From Puccinellia tenuiflora (taxonomy: Eukaryota; Streptophyta; Magnoliopsida; Poales; Poaceae): a stretch of DNA of 64,000 bases. Made by a program: the position numbers and the translations under genes. Position 1 is the stretch's first letter. The number at the start of each line of letters is the position of its first letter. The notes under the pieces are model-generated. The model was not told the origin of the DNA, did not search any database, and was given only the letters and a program-made list of their open reading frames with translations. This document shows, piece by piece, positions 55,534-64,000 of the stretch. The stretch spans positions 536,941 through 600,940 of the forward strand of contig QRDG01000135.1 of NCBI GenBank assembly GCA_012064385.1, given 5' to 3'.

Positions 55534-57172
55534 CTAAGGCAAAGATGACTCCACTGATCCCACCGGTTTCCAACTAAAATCCCTCCTAAAACTAATTTGT
55601 AACGGAGGAGCATTATGCATCACGTCATGTACGAGCACATTTCGTTGTTGCACAATGTTGTACAATGTGGGATATTGTAGCATTAGAGGAGAATCCCCCA
55701 ACCAAGTATCCTCCCAAAATCGTATCATCCTGCCATCGCCTAATTGAAAAGAGACCCTATCAAAAAAATCTTTTTTGACCCGCATTAGTCCCTTCCAAAA
55801 TGGAGAGTCGGCCGGTTGGGCTTCAACTTGAGCCAAAGTTTTGTTATGAAGATACTTCTTTTGAAGTAGCTCCTGCCACACACCTTGCTCAGTAGAAAGT
55901 TTAAACAACCATTTGCTGAGTAAACATTTATTTTTTAGTTGAAGCACCTCAACCCCTAAACCCCCTTGATCTTTTGGTCTACATATAATATTCCATCTTG
56001 TCAACCTATACTTCTTCTTGTTCTCATCACTTTGCCAGAAAAAACGATTTCTATAAAAATCCAGTCTTTTCCTTACTCCTTTAGGTAGCTCAAGGAAAGA
56101 TAACATGAACATTGGCAGGCTCGTTAACACCGAATTAACAAGTACCAATCTGTCACCATACGATAACAACTTACCTTTCCAACACCCCAATTTGCCTTCA
56201 AAACGGCATTCCACCGGGTGCCACTCAGTGTTCCGAAGCTTTCTATAATGAATCGGAACTCCGAGGTATTTGAAAGGCAAAGATCCAGACTCACATCCAA
56301 AGATGTGTCTATAGAGCTCTTCTTCTTCCTTAGCTTTCCCAAAACAAAAAATCTCACTCTTATGAAAATTTATTTTAAGCCCAGATAATTGTTCGAAAAT
56401 GCATAGAACAAGTTTCATATTTAGCGCTTTCTCTAAGTCATGCTCCATGAATAGGATCGTATCATCCGCGTATTGCAAGATAGATAAGCCTCCATCCACC
56501 AGATGTGGTATAAGGCCTTCTACCTGACCATCTCCTTTGCCCTTTCGATTAAAAATGGCTAGCATATCGGCCACCACATTAAACACCATTGGAGACAAAG
56601 GGTCCCCCTGCCAAAGCCCTTTTTTCGTTTGGAAATAATGACCGAAATCATCATTAACCCTAATGGCCACACTCCCACCCTGGACAAACTGTGTAATCCA
56701 ATCACACCATTCTTGTGCAAATCCCTTCATACGCAGCGCCTGTTGGAGGAATGGCCATTTAACTTTATCATATGCCTTTTCAAAATCGATTTTAAAAATC
56801 ACCCCGTCCAATTTCTTTGTTTTCAGTTCATGAATAGTCTCATGGAGAATCACCACACCCTCCAAGATGTGTCTACCAGGCATAAACGCAGACTGGGTTG
56901 GCCGGATTATTTTCTGCGCAATTTCGGTAATCCGATTAGTACCTACTTTTGTGAAAATTTTGAAGCTCACGTTGAGCAAAACAGATTGGCCTATATTGTT
57001 GAATCTGAACCGCGTTTTCCTTCTTTGGTAACAATGTTATAACCCCAAAATTCAATTTAAACAACTGCAAATTGCCCTGTTTAAGCTGAACAAAAAGGGC
57101 CATTAGGTCATCACAAATAACCTCCCAGAAATACTTATAGAACTCAGCCGGAAACCCATCTGGTCCACATGA
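55534..57172 (-). pseudogene. LINE reverse transcriptase, broken
   Basis: The main frame (55534-56979, 481 codons) contains RT motifs in order: SAFMPGRHI, GVIFKIDFEKAYDKV, GLWQGDPLSPMVFN, LQYADDTILF (catalytic YADD), GLKINFHKSE and FKYLGVPIHY, then the LINE-type LGDGRMIRFWEDTWLG. Upstream (56985-57172) the fingers region (GPDGFPAEFYKYFW, ITLLPKKENAVQIQQYRPIC) is in another frame, so there is a frameshift near 56985. The frame stops at 55534, before the zinc region. The catalytic motifs are intact but the gene is not. Confidence 0.9.
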
Positions 57173-57600
57173 TTGTTGCACCACATAATGTCGAAGTTTA
57201 TACATTGTTACTATTTAAGCATGGAAATAGATATCAAACATGACCAAACTTGGAAAGAAGTCATATGCCTGAGACTGAGCAATGAGTAGAGCACATCCAT
57301 TGCTAGGTTCACATATACTCCACATACCAATGTACACAAGTTTTGCACTTAGATAGAACTCCTTCTACAATGTTGTTGAAAACCACATAGATCGTAGGAC
57401 TTGGAAGCATCGGGACTTGCGATCATGCATAGCTAGAGTTTGACACGAAGTAACAAGACTATGATGCATGGTTAGATGCCTACTCTTCCATAGCTTCCAG
57501 GGTATCCATGACAGAATGGAAAACACGGGCTCTTCTTCAGGACAAAGAGATTTTGTCACGGGCGTGACACACTCGAACGATCTTGCGAGAGGAGACATGG
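57173..57600. repeat. R7: R-unit copy after the LINE
   Basis: Contains CACATAATGTCGAAGTTTAT, TTTAAGCATGGAAATAGA, AAGTTTTGCACTTAGATAGAAC, GACTTGGAAGCATCGGGA and the AGGGTATCCATGACAG landmarks (cf. 1245-1390). This is the last recognised copy; no distal half was found. Confidence 0.7.
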
Positions 57601-58550
57601 GTATTTCAGTTTTGCACAAAATCGAAATATCTCACCACAATATGGCAAATGCCCCTATGAGCAGTCATCCATACGGCCCATATGCCGTTCGTCAAGTCGA
57701 GACAAGAAATACAAACTCGGAAACTCCGCTGCTGGTCTGCTCTGCTCCACCTCGGGTTTTTGTTGTACGTGAAGTCCTGCCTCCTGTGTGGTTGTAGTAG
57801 CGAGACTTCCCAGAATTTCGTGTGACACGCACGTGGATCTCGTGAGTAGATGGATAAACTATGGTAAAATACTCCAATGGTTAATAGCTAGTTCAGGGCC
57901 GGAGTTGAGTACTCAACCTAATTCTTGTTAATTTATGGGATGTAGTAATACTCGTCGCACATATATTAATATATCCTTCTTCCTCTCAGTTCTCCAACCT
58001 AATTAATTTCATCACACTGAAATTCTAGGACGTGCATATTAGCAGCTCAATTCACCCGAATACTCAATCACCAGATGTGTGCCGAATTTTTTGGTGTTTG
58101 GTATCTGATTACAAGGGCACACCTCGCTTCCTTCGACCGAACCCTCGTCCTAACCACGATAGCAGATTTTTGGTCTCGCTTTGCGCAAAATGGGGTAATG
58201 AGACCCGTTAATTCATTTCGCAAAAAAAAAAAAGACCCGTTAATTCATTTCAATGTATGGATAAATAGCCGTCAAATTTGTCATCAACGTTGCAAAAGAC
58301 AATCAGTGGATGATTATTCGTTGTTGCCGGAGAGACGTGTCACAACTAACTGAAAAGTGCTACTACAAACTATAATAAGACACCATTGCTGTGATCATGA
58401 TGTGTAGGAATTAAGAAATCAGAACCAAACGGCCAGGCCACATACGCTGTGAGCATGATCATCACAGGAAAAGCAGTTTGTTTGAAGCAAACCGGCCGGC
58501 TCACTGTCAGACTCGAGAGGCACTCGCCCTGCCTGCATGCGATTCACCGA
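57601..58550. other. Spacer between the R array and the U1 gene
   Basis: No coding frame with a recognisable domain. A short duplicated GACCCGTTAATTCATTTC (58202 and 58233) flanks an A-run (58221-58232). Otherwise it is unremarkable non-coding DNA. Confidence 0.5.
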
Positions 58551-58719
58551 AGCCCACTAGTGTATTTAAGAAACTGGGCCGTAAACTGTGAGCCCACTAG
58601 GATTCCGAACTGCACCAGGCCCACAGCGCAGCTCCGACTCTGCACCACGGTGCGCTGGTTTGTTTAGTACCACCTCGCCGAGGGGAGGAGGCAGCCATGC
58701 GAGGCGCAGCTATATAAGG
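58551..58719 (+). promoter_or_regulatory. Monocot snRNA promoter: MSP elements, USE, TATA
   Basis: Several copies of the monocot-specific promoter motif RGCCCR occur (AGCCCA at 58551 and 58591, GGCCCA at 58618, and one inverted at 58575-58580). The upstream sequence element GTACCACCTCG (58667-58677) matches the plant consensus RTCCCACATCG at 9 of 11 positions. TATATAAGG at 58711-58719 is the TATA box. USE and TATA are separated by 33 bp, the spacing plants use for RNA polymerase II snRNA genes; polymerase III genes are about 10 bp closer. TATA starts 31 bp before the RNA. Confidence 0.88.
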
Positions 58720-58741
58720 ATCCCTTGGTGCACCTTGCAAA

Positions 58742-58903
58742 GTACTTACCTGGACGGGGTCGACGGCCGATCAAAAAGGGTCGTGGCCTAGATTAATGGC
58801 TCACATTGCACTAGGTGAGAACGTTGGTCTACCATCTCCCCAAGTGGGAGAGTGGACGTCGTAATTTGTGGTAGAGGGGGTACGCGTCCGCGCGGCCCCT
58901 GCC
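58742..58903 (+). ncRNA. U1: U1 spliceosomal snRNA
   Basis: U1 is the RNA of the U1 snRNP, which base-pairs with 5' splice sites in the nucleus. The pairing sequence ACTTACCTG follows the first two nucleotides. Stem-loop I is maintained (ACGGCC pairs with GGTCGT) with loop GATCAAAAAG, one base from the U1-70K-binding consensus GATCANGAAG. Stem-loop II shows CTCAC/GTGAG enclosing the U1A-binding-type loop ATTGCAC. Stem-loop III is TCTCCC/GGGAGA. The Sm site is AATTTGTGG. Stem-loop IV is GGGG..CGCG-TCCG-CGCG..CCCC. Length is 162 nt, as usual for plant U1. Position 1 is G instead of the usual A. The canonical plant 3' box (CA, spacer, AGTNNAA) is not evident downstream, so 3'-end formation may be weak. 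Probably a functional or recently functional variant gene. Confidence 0.93.
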
Positions 58904-59352
58904 AAGATTCTAAAATTTAAATTTTGGTCCTCCTGGAGCCCCCTCCCTGTTTTGTTAAAATCCTGGAGCTCATGATGGCTATGCAGGCCGAAACTCTGCT
59001 CCAAATTAGACTTTGGAGTGCACTGTGCATTGTAGTGCAGGACAGGAGCTGAACACAATAACAACCTTCGTGTCAAAACGTACGAACTATGGCTCCAGTG
59101 CTAGAATCTCTTTGAAGTTTGAAGATCTGGCAGTAATTATTAGGGCGCCCTGTTTTCAGGCACCAAGAATGTTACGAACACAAGTACAGTACATCTGAAT
59201 GAGCTTGGGGATTCCGTGTTTTTTAGGCATCCTCACACGAAAGGCAGTTTCTGTGAACCCAAATCCCAGGCCAGATTACAGCCTCCTTGATTCAGCAATA
59301 AGGAATCTGGTAGCATGATCAACGAGGACACTACCTTACGTGATGCAAGATT

Positions 59353-59937
59353 TGTAGGAGCCGCCAAGGGCAGCTCCTCTTCTTCAACCTTGAGCTGACT
59401 CTCACAGCTCACGCACACAAACAATGGAGTCAAGTATTTGGTGCCGGCTGTCTCACACAGTCTGACGTTTTCTTCTCTCTATTACTTGTCACAAATGTAA
59501 ACATGATTACAAGCCTTAAATAGGCATGGACACACGCACAGCTGGTGACCACATTCACCACTAACCCACTCACGCATGCACTCACCCACACAGGCCACTA
59601 ACCACATGACCTGACGCATAACAAACTGACTCTTGACTTGATCTCCTTCCTAGAATCGCTCCAGGATCTAGCTAACCTAGCCACACATGCACATGCAATA
59701 TTTGACCGAATCACTCGGACAAACCTGTGTTGCAGACCATCAGGCTTCACTGCTCTCGTACCAAGCCGCTTCACACGGCACCATGGCATCTCACCTTGCG
59801 CCACATCTCATGGCTCCTCGGCATCTCACCTCTTGCACGGTCGAGTGAAGCTCCATCTGACTGCAACTCCTAGAGACTAGCTACATGCAGAACAAACTAA
59901 ACATGCATGTACAACAATACCAAGATTAGTGCTAACA
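59353..59937 (-). repeat. TRIM-like LTR (3' LTR on the minus strand)
   Basis: 585 bp, bounded on the plus strand by TGTAGGAGCC and AGTGCTAACA. ORFs inside it (e.g. 59638-59880) recur in the other LTR and are chance frames. Confidence 0.93.
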
Positions 59938-60280
59938 ATCACTCCCTAATCTTGATATCACAATCTTTGTTGCGGATCACCCGCAGCCACTTGTCGTGGA
60001 CGACGCCATCGCAGCGTCGATCACCACGCCGTCTTGCCGCACGCAGCGACCACCTCTTGACATGGATGACGCCTCCATGACGCCCATCACCATGCCGTCT
60101 CCTCCTCCTAACGGCCTTGCGCCGTCGTCTTCATGCGGCAGCTTCACACCACCAACTCGACCTAGCGGCACCGCACCGCTACCGGCTGTCAACGGCATCG
60201 CGCCGCCACCAGCCTCCTCCTAGCGTCGCCGGCCTCCACCTCACATGAACGCCACGGATCGACAAGGCTCTGATACCAAA
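59938..60280 (-). other. TRIM-like internal region
   Basis: A 343-bp GC-rich region. The plus-strand frame 59996-60223 (repeated MDDA(I/S)...ITxPS, Pro/Ser-rich) might be a captured fragment but is antisense to the element. The minus strand begins with the primer-binding site. No gag, protease or RT motif. Confidence 0.8.
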
Positions 60281-60866
60281 TGTAGGAGCCGCCAAGGGCA
60301 GCTCCTCTTCTTCAACCTTGAGCTGACTCTCACAGCTCACGCACACAAACAATGGAGTCAAGTATTTGGTGTCGGCTGTCTCACACAGTCTGACGTTTTC
60401 TTCTCTCTATTACTTGTCACAAATGTAAACATGATTACAAGCCTTAAATAGGCATGGACACACGCACAGCTGGTGACCACATTCACCACTAACCCACTCA
60501 CGCATGCACTCACCCACACAGGCCACTAACCACATGACCTGACGCATAACAAACTGACTCTTGACTTGATCTCCTTCCTAGAATCGCTCCAGGATCTAGC
60601 TAACCTAGCCACACATGCACACGCAATATTTGACCGAATCACTCGGACAAACCTGTGTTGCAGACCATCAGGCTTCACTGCTCTCGTACCAAGCCGCTTC
60701 ACACGGCACCATGGCATCTCACCTTTGCGCCACATCTCATGGCTCCTCGGCATCTCACCTCTTGCACGGTCGAGTGAAGCTCCATCTGACTACAACTCCT
60801 AGAGACTAGCTACATGCAGAACAAACTAAACATGCATGTACAACAATACCAAGATTAGTGCTAACA
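60281..60866 (-). repeat. TRIM-like LTR (5' LTR on the minus strand)
   Basis: 586 bp, nearly identical to 59353-59937. It has one extra T near 60725 and substitutions near 60373, 60621 and 60791. Confidence 0.93.
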
Positions 60867-61149
60867 AGATTTACCTGCAGCACCATACCGAGCTCCATGG
60901 TTGTGCTAGAGAACGACGTCAGCACGGCACAGCTGAAAGATTGGGCGTCTACAGGGTGGTCATCACTGCCACCAGAGGAAGATGCCGAGTCGGCACTCGC
61001 CATCAAGTATGTCAGCTCCCCAAGTCCGAAATCTGAATATTCAGACTGGCCCTTCTTCAGACAAACAGGTTGAGGAACAGAGGCTGGCTGAACTGGCAAC
61101 AGATTTCAATCGCAGGGGCGCAGACGCAAGCAGCCATCTACTTTAAAGT

Positions 61150-62230
61150 TTAAACTGGATCTCCGGAGTATCCCAGCAAAATCGTGCCAAAGCGTCGTGA
61201 AGAAAGCTTATGTTGTTCTGTGTCACGGGCTCACGGCGGTCTCCATTACTTGCCGAAGCCGAGGCCGAGCACCTGCTGGAGCTTGCTTGAAGGCGTCAGC
61301 GACGTAGTGACGTAGGCACGACTGAGCTGCTTGGATCACGCACCTTCAACCGTTCTACGATCGTAGGTCTTCCTCCGATGGGTCTGTTGCTACAACAGAT
61401 ACCGAGGATGAGGTGCCTGCGTCTGGAACACACCGTGAATCGCAGCAGGTTTGTGTACCGACAAAGTATCGAGATCCATGCAGCGAGAGCCATGCATTTC
61501 TCATGTGCATATTTCTGTAAAATAAACAGTAACAGGTTAATCTCAAAGATAACTACATCAGGTCGGACATGCGAGTAAAACGGCATGTTTGCGTTTTCAA
61601 TTTAAAGAAACGGTTTCAGGTTCAGGCAGCTCCAAGCCATGCCATCTTTGTTGTGTTTCATCCTTATTACCCCTGTGTCTCTGAACCTTCAGTCATCTGA
61701 CCATCTGTAACCCTCAGTTCCAAACTGATCGGTCGACAAACTCATCATCAATTCAAGCAGCCGGTAAACCTAGTGAAGCATGTCAATATTGTAGGATGAC
61801 ACGCATTGTCAATGAACATCTACCAAGTCAAAAAAACTTGTTTTAGTAAAGGTCCTTACACAAAATACTCTGCAGGGAACTGAAATCCACTGTTAGTTAG
61901 TTCAGTACTGCACCTTGTGTGTCCGCCACAGCTCAGCTCTCGAACCACCAAAATGCCGCTAGAGTTGTTCATCGTTGCAGCTTCAGTTTCATCCACGATC
62001 ATGAACCTAGTGCTGTTGAAGATCACGTCTTTCTGCCTGTCACATGATATCCCTCCGGCTGATGCACACTACAAGAAACTTTACACATATGGCCATAGCT
62101 AATAAGATAAACACCCAAAATAGCTGAAGCGAACAGCGGAGCCATGGCATTGCGGCGGCTCATAAAGAGCACTTTCATCTTCACCAGACAGCGGGTAAAC
62201 TGATACCCTATTTCGAGGCCATTACACCTC
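61150..62230 (-). other. Possible minus-strand exons, no recognised domain
   Basis: Two minus-strand stretches look weakly exon-like. One is about 61340-61535, where a frame ends in an AAG|GTGCGT donor-like site near 61340-61345. The other is about 61923-62056, with TGTGACAG acceptor-like and AAG|GTGCAG donor-like ends, encoding DVIFNSTRFMIVDETEAAT. They could be exons of the same unrecognised gene as 59233-61140. This is an inference from splice-like borders only. Confidence 0.25.
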
Positions 62231-64000
62231 TCAATTTGGAGTACTCAATGTCTAATCAGGTGGTGCTGGTTAATATCAGAAGAAAATCACGAAATATGCT
62301 CGCCTCGGTATAAGATGCTCAACAGAGCATGTATGCTGTACTGCTGCAGAATAACTCAATGTAGAGAACTCAAAAACCTAGGTGAGTTTCTGAACCAGAA
62401 AACACATCAGGCTCAACATGTATATTTTGAAAGCATGTATGACTTCAAAAGTGACAATTGCTCTTTAACATGAATACCAGGCACGGATACACTACAAAAA
62501 AAAAACGATTGGCATGTGCAGGCTGCTGATAACCACGACTATGAAATGCTACAACTGTGTAAACTGACCAAACATTTCTTGAAAAATTACCATCATGGAA
62601 AAAAAACAATAAGAAGTATTAGCAGCAACAGCTTGTTGTCCCTTATGCATGGTCACTGTGGGAAGAGTATACACCCTGTACTAGATAGACCTATTTTTCC
62701 GAAAAGGGCTAGATAGACCTATAGCTGCAAGCCTACGGAAGTTTCAGTCATAGAAAAGGCTGAAAGTGAATTCCACTTTAAGTACTACATAAACGAACCT
62801 CTAATAAAGTTATTTCGTACAAAATAAGAGTGGGGACATTAAAATCACAGCAGTCTTAATGAAGTGAGCATGGTGATCACAACAAATAGTGAGAAGAAAG
62901 AATCGTGCATACAAATGGAAAACTGAACTTTGCTACATACAAGAACAACTGCACCATTGCTAAGACAAATTCTGATCAATCAAGCAGCAAAATAAGCAGG
63001 TATATGCGCCTTAAATATTTGAAAGAGCGACCCTCCAAGTATACAGCGAAATAATTTAACCAAGCATCCATTTATCTGTTGAATCCAAGAAAGTTTGATA
63101 CTATTTCCTGAATAATTTTGTGTGTTTCAAGCAAGAAATGAACGTACTGTACTTTTGCCACTACACAGGTTCTCACTGACCAGAGCCTCAACTAGAGTGA
63201 TATTTGGAGATGAACACGATTTTCGTATCTACTCGGTCCATACCTCTGTTATATGTACCCTATCCACCAACGTTAACTGGGTTACTTAGCCAACTTGTCA
63301 AGCATTGGTATCTTAATCGTGCCAATTTTTGCCCTCCTAATTGCATTTTAAATTTTCTGAAAGAAGCTTTTCACACTTCTTCCTCCAAATTTTCCTTTCA
63401 CGGTTTCTCAGGGAACATTGGTACTCTTCCCCCTCCTGATTTGCCACGAACAAAATATATGTGTATGCTACATCCATGAATTATGTCAGACTTTACAGAA
63501 CTCAAATCCCCTGGACACATAATCCGACCACACTAAACTTCTAGAGCTCTACTTATATCAGCTCCAGTTCTTTATAGATAATTAAAACACGATACATCCA
63601 TGACCGACCACCTTAACATGCTGCTGATAGGATAGTGGAGAAAAAATATTGATAAATCAAATAACACTTCTTCCTAGCTTAAAACCTTTTAAGTAATAAA
63701 GCTCCCTTTATCGAAAAACACTTCTTCCTAACTTGCACAGTTCATGCGGAAACAGGGTCGTAAAAATCAAGTAGCACTTCTTCCCAAATTGAATAGTTTA
63801 TACAGGAACGAGGTCAGAAAAGTGCCGAAAACTTTGCCTTTTTATGCCACTGTACAGATGTAAGTATAACAAAAAAATCAGCATTGAAACTTCACATGCT
63901 ATTATTCATAAGAATTAAAGAAGTTAGGATAAATGTAAGGCAGCTAATTCCATATTGTGAGTAAAGAATCACTTCTATAAACCAAAGATGCATTATTCGC
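62231..64000. other. AT-rich non-coding sequence to the window end
   Basis: No recognised element ends or domains. A duplicated CTAGATAGACCTAT occurs at 62681-62694 and 62709-62722. A 91-codon plus-strand frame (63204-63479) has no recognisable domain. An imperfect repeat ACACTTCTTCCTA / GCACTTCTTCCCA appears at 63664, 63718 and 63774. It may be intron or intergenic DNA of a minus-strand gene lying further right. Confidence 0.45.

Larger units (their letters stand above)
54708..57172 (-). mobile_element. 5'-truncated LINE (non-LTR retrotransposon)
   Basis: On the minus strand it ends in a 12-nt A-tail (T-run 54708-54719). The retained part encodes the reverse transcriptase from the GPDGFPAEFYK motif to the C-terminal zinc-binding region, but nothing upstream: the endonuclease and gag-like ORF are absent. 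The element sits inside R7, where the next host landmark (TTGTTGCACCACATAATG, 57174-57191) follows immediately. No TSD was found, and about 30 bp expected from other R copies is missing at the junction. Confidence 0.88.
59353..60866 (-). mobile_element. TRIM-like non-autonomous LTR retrotransposon, TSD AGATT
   Basis: Two LTRs (59353-59937, 585 bp; 60281-60866, 586 bp) differ by about three substitutions and one indel. On the minus strand they begin TGTTAGCACTAATC and end GGCTCCTACA. AGATT is duplicated at 59348-59352 and 60867-60871. A TGGTATCAGAGCC primer-binding site (complement at 60268-60280) abuts the minus-strand 5' LTR. The internal region is only 343 bp, without gag or pol. At 1,514 bp it is larger than classical TRIMs but has the same layout. 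The low LTR divergence suggests insertion within the last few hundred thousand years at the usual grass LTR rate. Confidence 0.95.
59233..61140 (-). pseudogene. Unrecognised minus-strand reading frame split by the TRIM element
   Basis: An upstream part at about 60872-61099 (SVPQPVCLKKGQSEYSDFG, then LMASADSASSSGGSDDHP, ending GMVLQ) and a downstream part at 59233-59347 (ASRKVVSSLIMLPDSLLLN ... DLGSQKLPFV, stop at 59233-59235) come into the same frame if the element at 59353-60866 and one TSD are removed. A possible acceptor (TTGCCAG) precedes the first part near 61095. A CAG|GTAAAT donor-like sequence lies at the insertion point, so the downstream part may instead be intron. No domain is recognised. 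The frame converges on the U1 gene. Confidence 0.45.

Noticed and set aside
59996..60223. Small Pro/Ser-rich protein gene in the TRIM-like element
   Set aside because: Antisense to the element, without a recognisable domain and only 75 codons long. More likely composition-driven.
63204..63479. 91-codon plus-strand ORF near the window end
   Set aside because: No recognisable domain, promoter or splice support. Kept as unassigned sequence.
1..64000. CRISPR arrays, bacterial operons, rRNA genes or viral genomes
   Set aside because: No regularly spaced repeats with unique spacers, no rRNA-like sequence and no integrated virus genes beyond LTR retrotransposon and LINE coding regions were seen.

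Overview
This is a plant nuclear window, almost certainly from a grass and most likely a Triticeae (wheat, barley or goatgrass) genome. The evidence is the density of nested LTR retrotransposons, Stowaway MITEs starting CTCCCTCCGT, Athila-type Gypsy LTRs starting TGATACGTC, PIF/Harbinger elements with TTA target duplications, and a monocot-style snRNA promoter. No bacterial-type operon, CRISPR or rRNA was seen. Nearly every ORF is transposon-derived or a chance frame.

The backbone from about 480 to 57600 is a decayed head-to-tail array of one genomic unit, here called R. At least seven partial copies (R1-R7) share the same ordered landmarks. I could not recognise a gene in the unit. Transposons have split the copies, and target-site duplications (TSDs) let most insertions be bounded exactly: solo LTRs at 3239-6603, 16574-18157, 18249-19817, 20301-22256 and 53747-54392; a 5,233-bp Copia at 31574-36806 inside another LTR (31186-37358); and an Athila-type Gypsy at 39142-48175 inside a PIF/Harbinger element (38762-49922).

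Other layers are a Gypsy LTR followed by a Transposase_28-type gene with an intron (8486-12025), a rearranged CACTA end (12647-14609), a 5'-truncated LINE on the minus strand (54708-57172), a tRNA-derived SINE (22416-22705), and MITEs of the hAT, Stowaway, Tourist and Mutator types. A gene-like fragment lies at 28612-29640.

The clearest functional gene is a U1 spliceosomal snRNA (58742-58903, plus strand). It has upstream monocot-specific elements, a USE and a TATA box at RNA polymerase II spacing. About 330 bp beyond it lies an unrecognised minus-strand reading frame (59233-61140) split by a complete 1,514-bp TRIM-like retrotransposon (59353-60866). The right end (61150-64000) holds only weak exon-like pieces of a possible minus-strand gene.

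Limits: all comparisons were made by eye. Family names rest on motifs and termini, not database searches, and the edges of the R copies are approximate.
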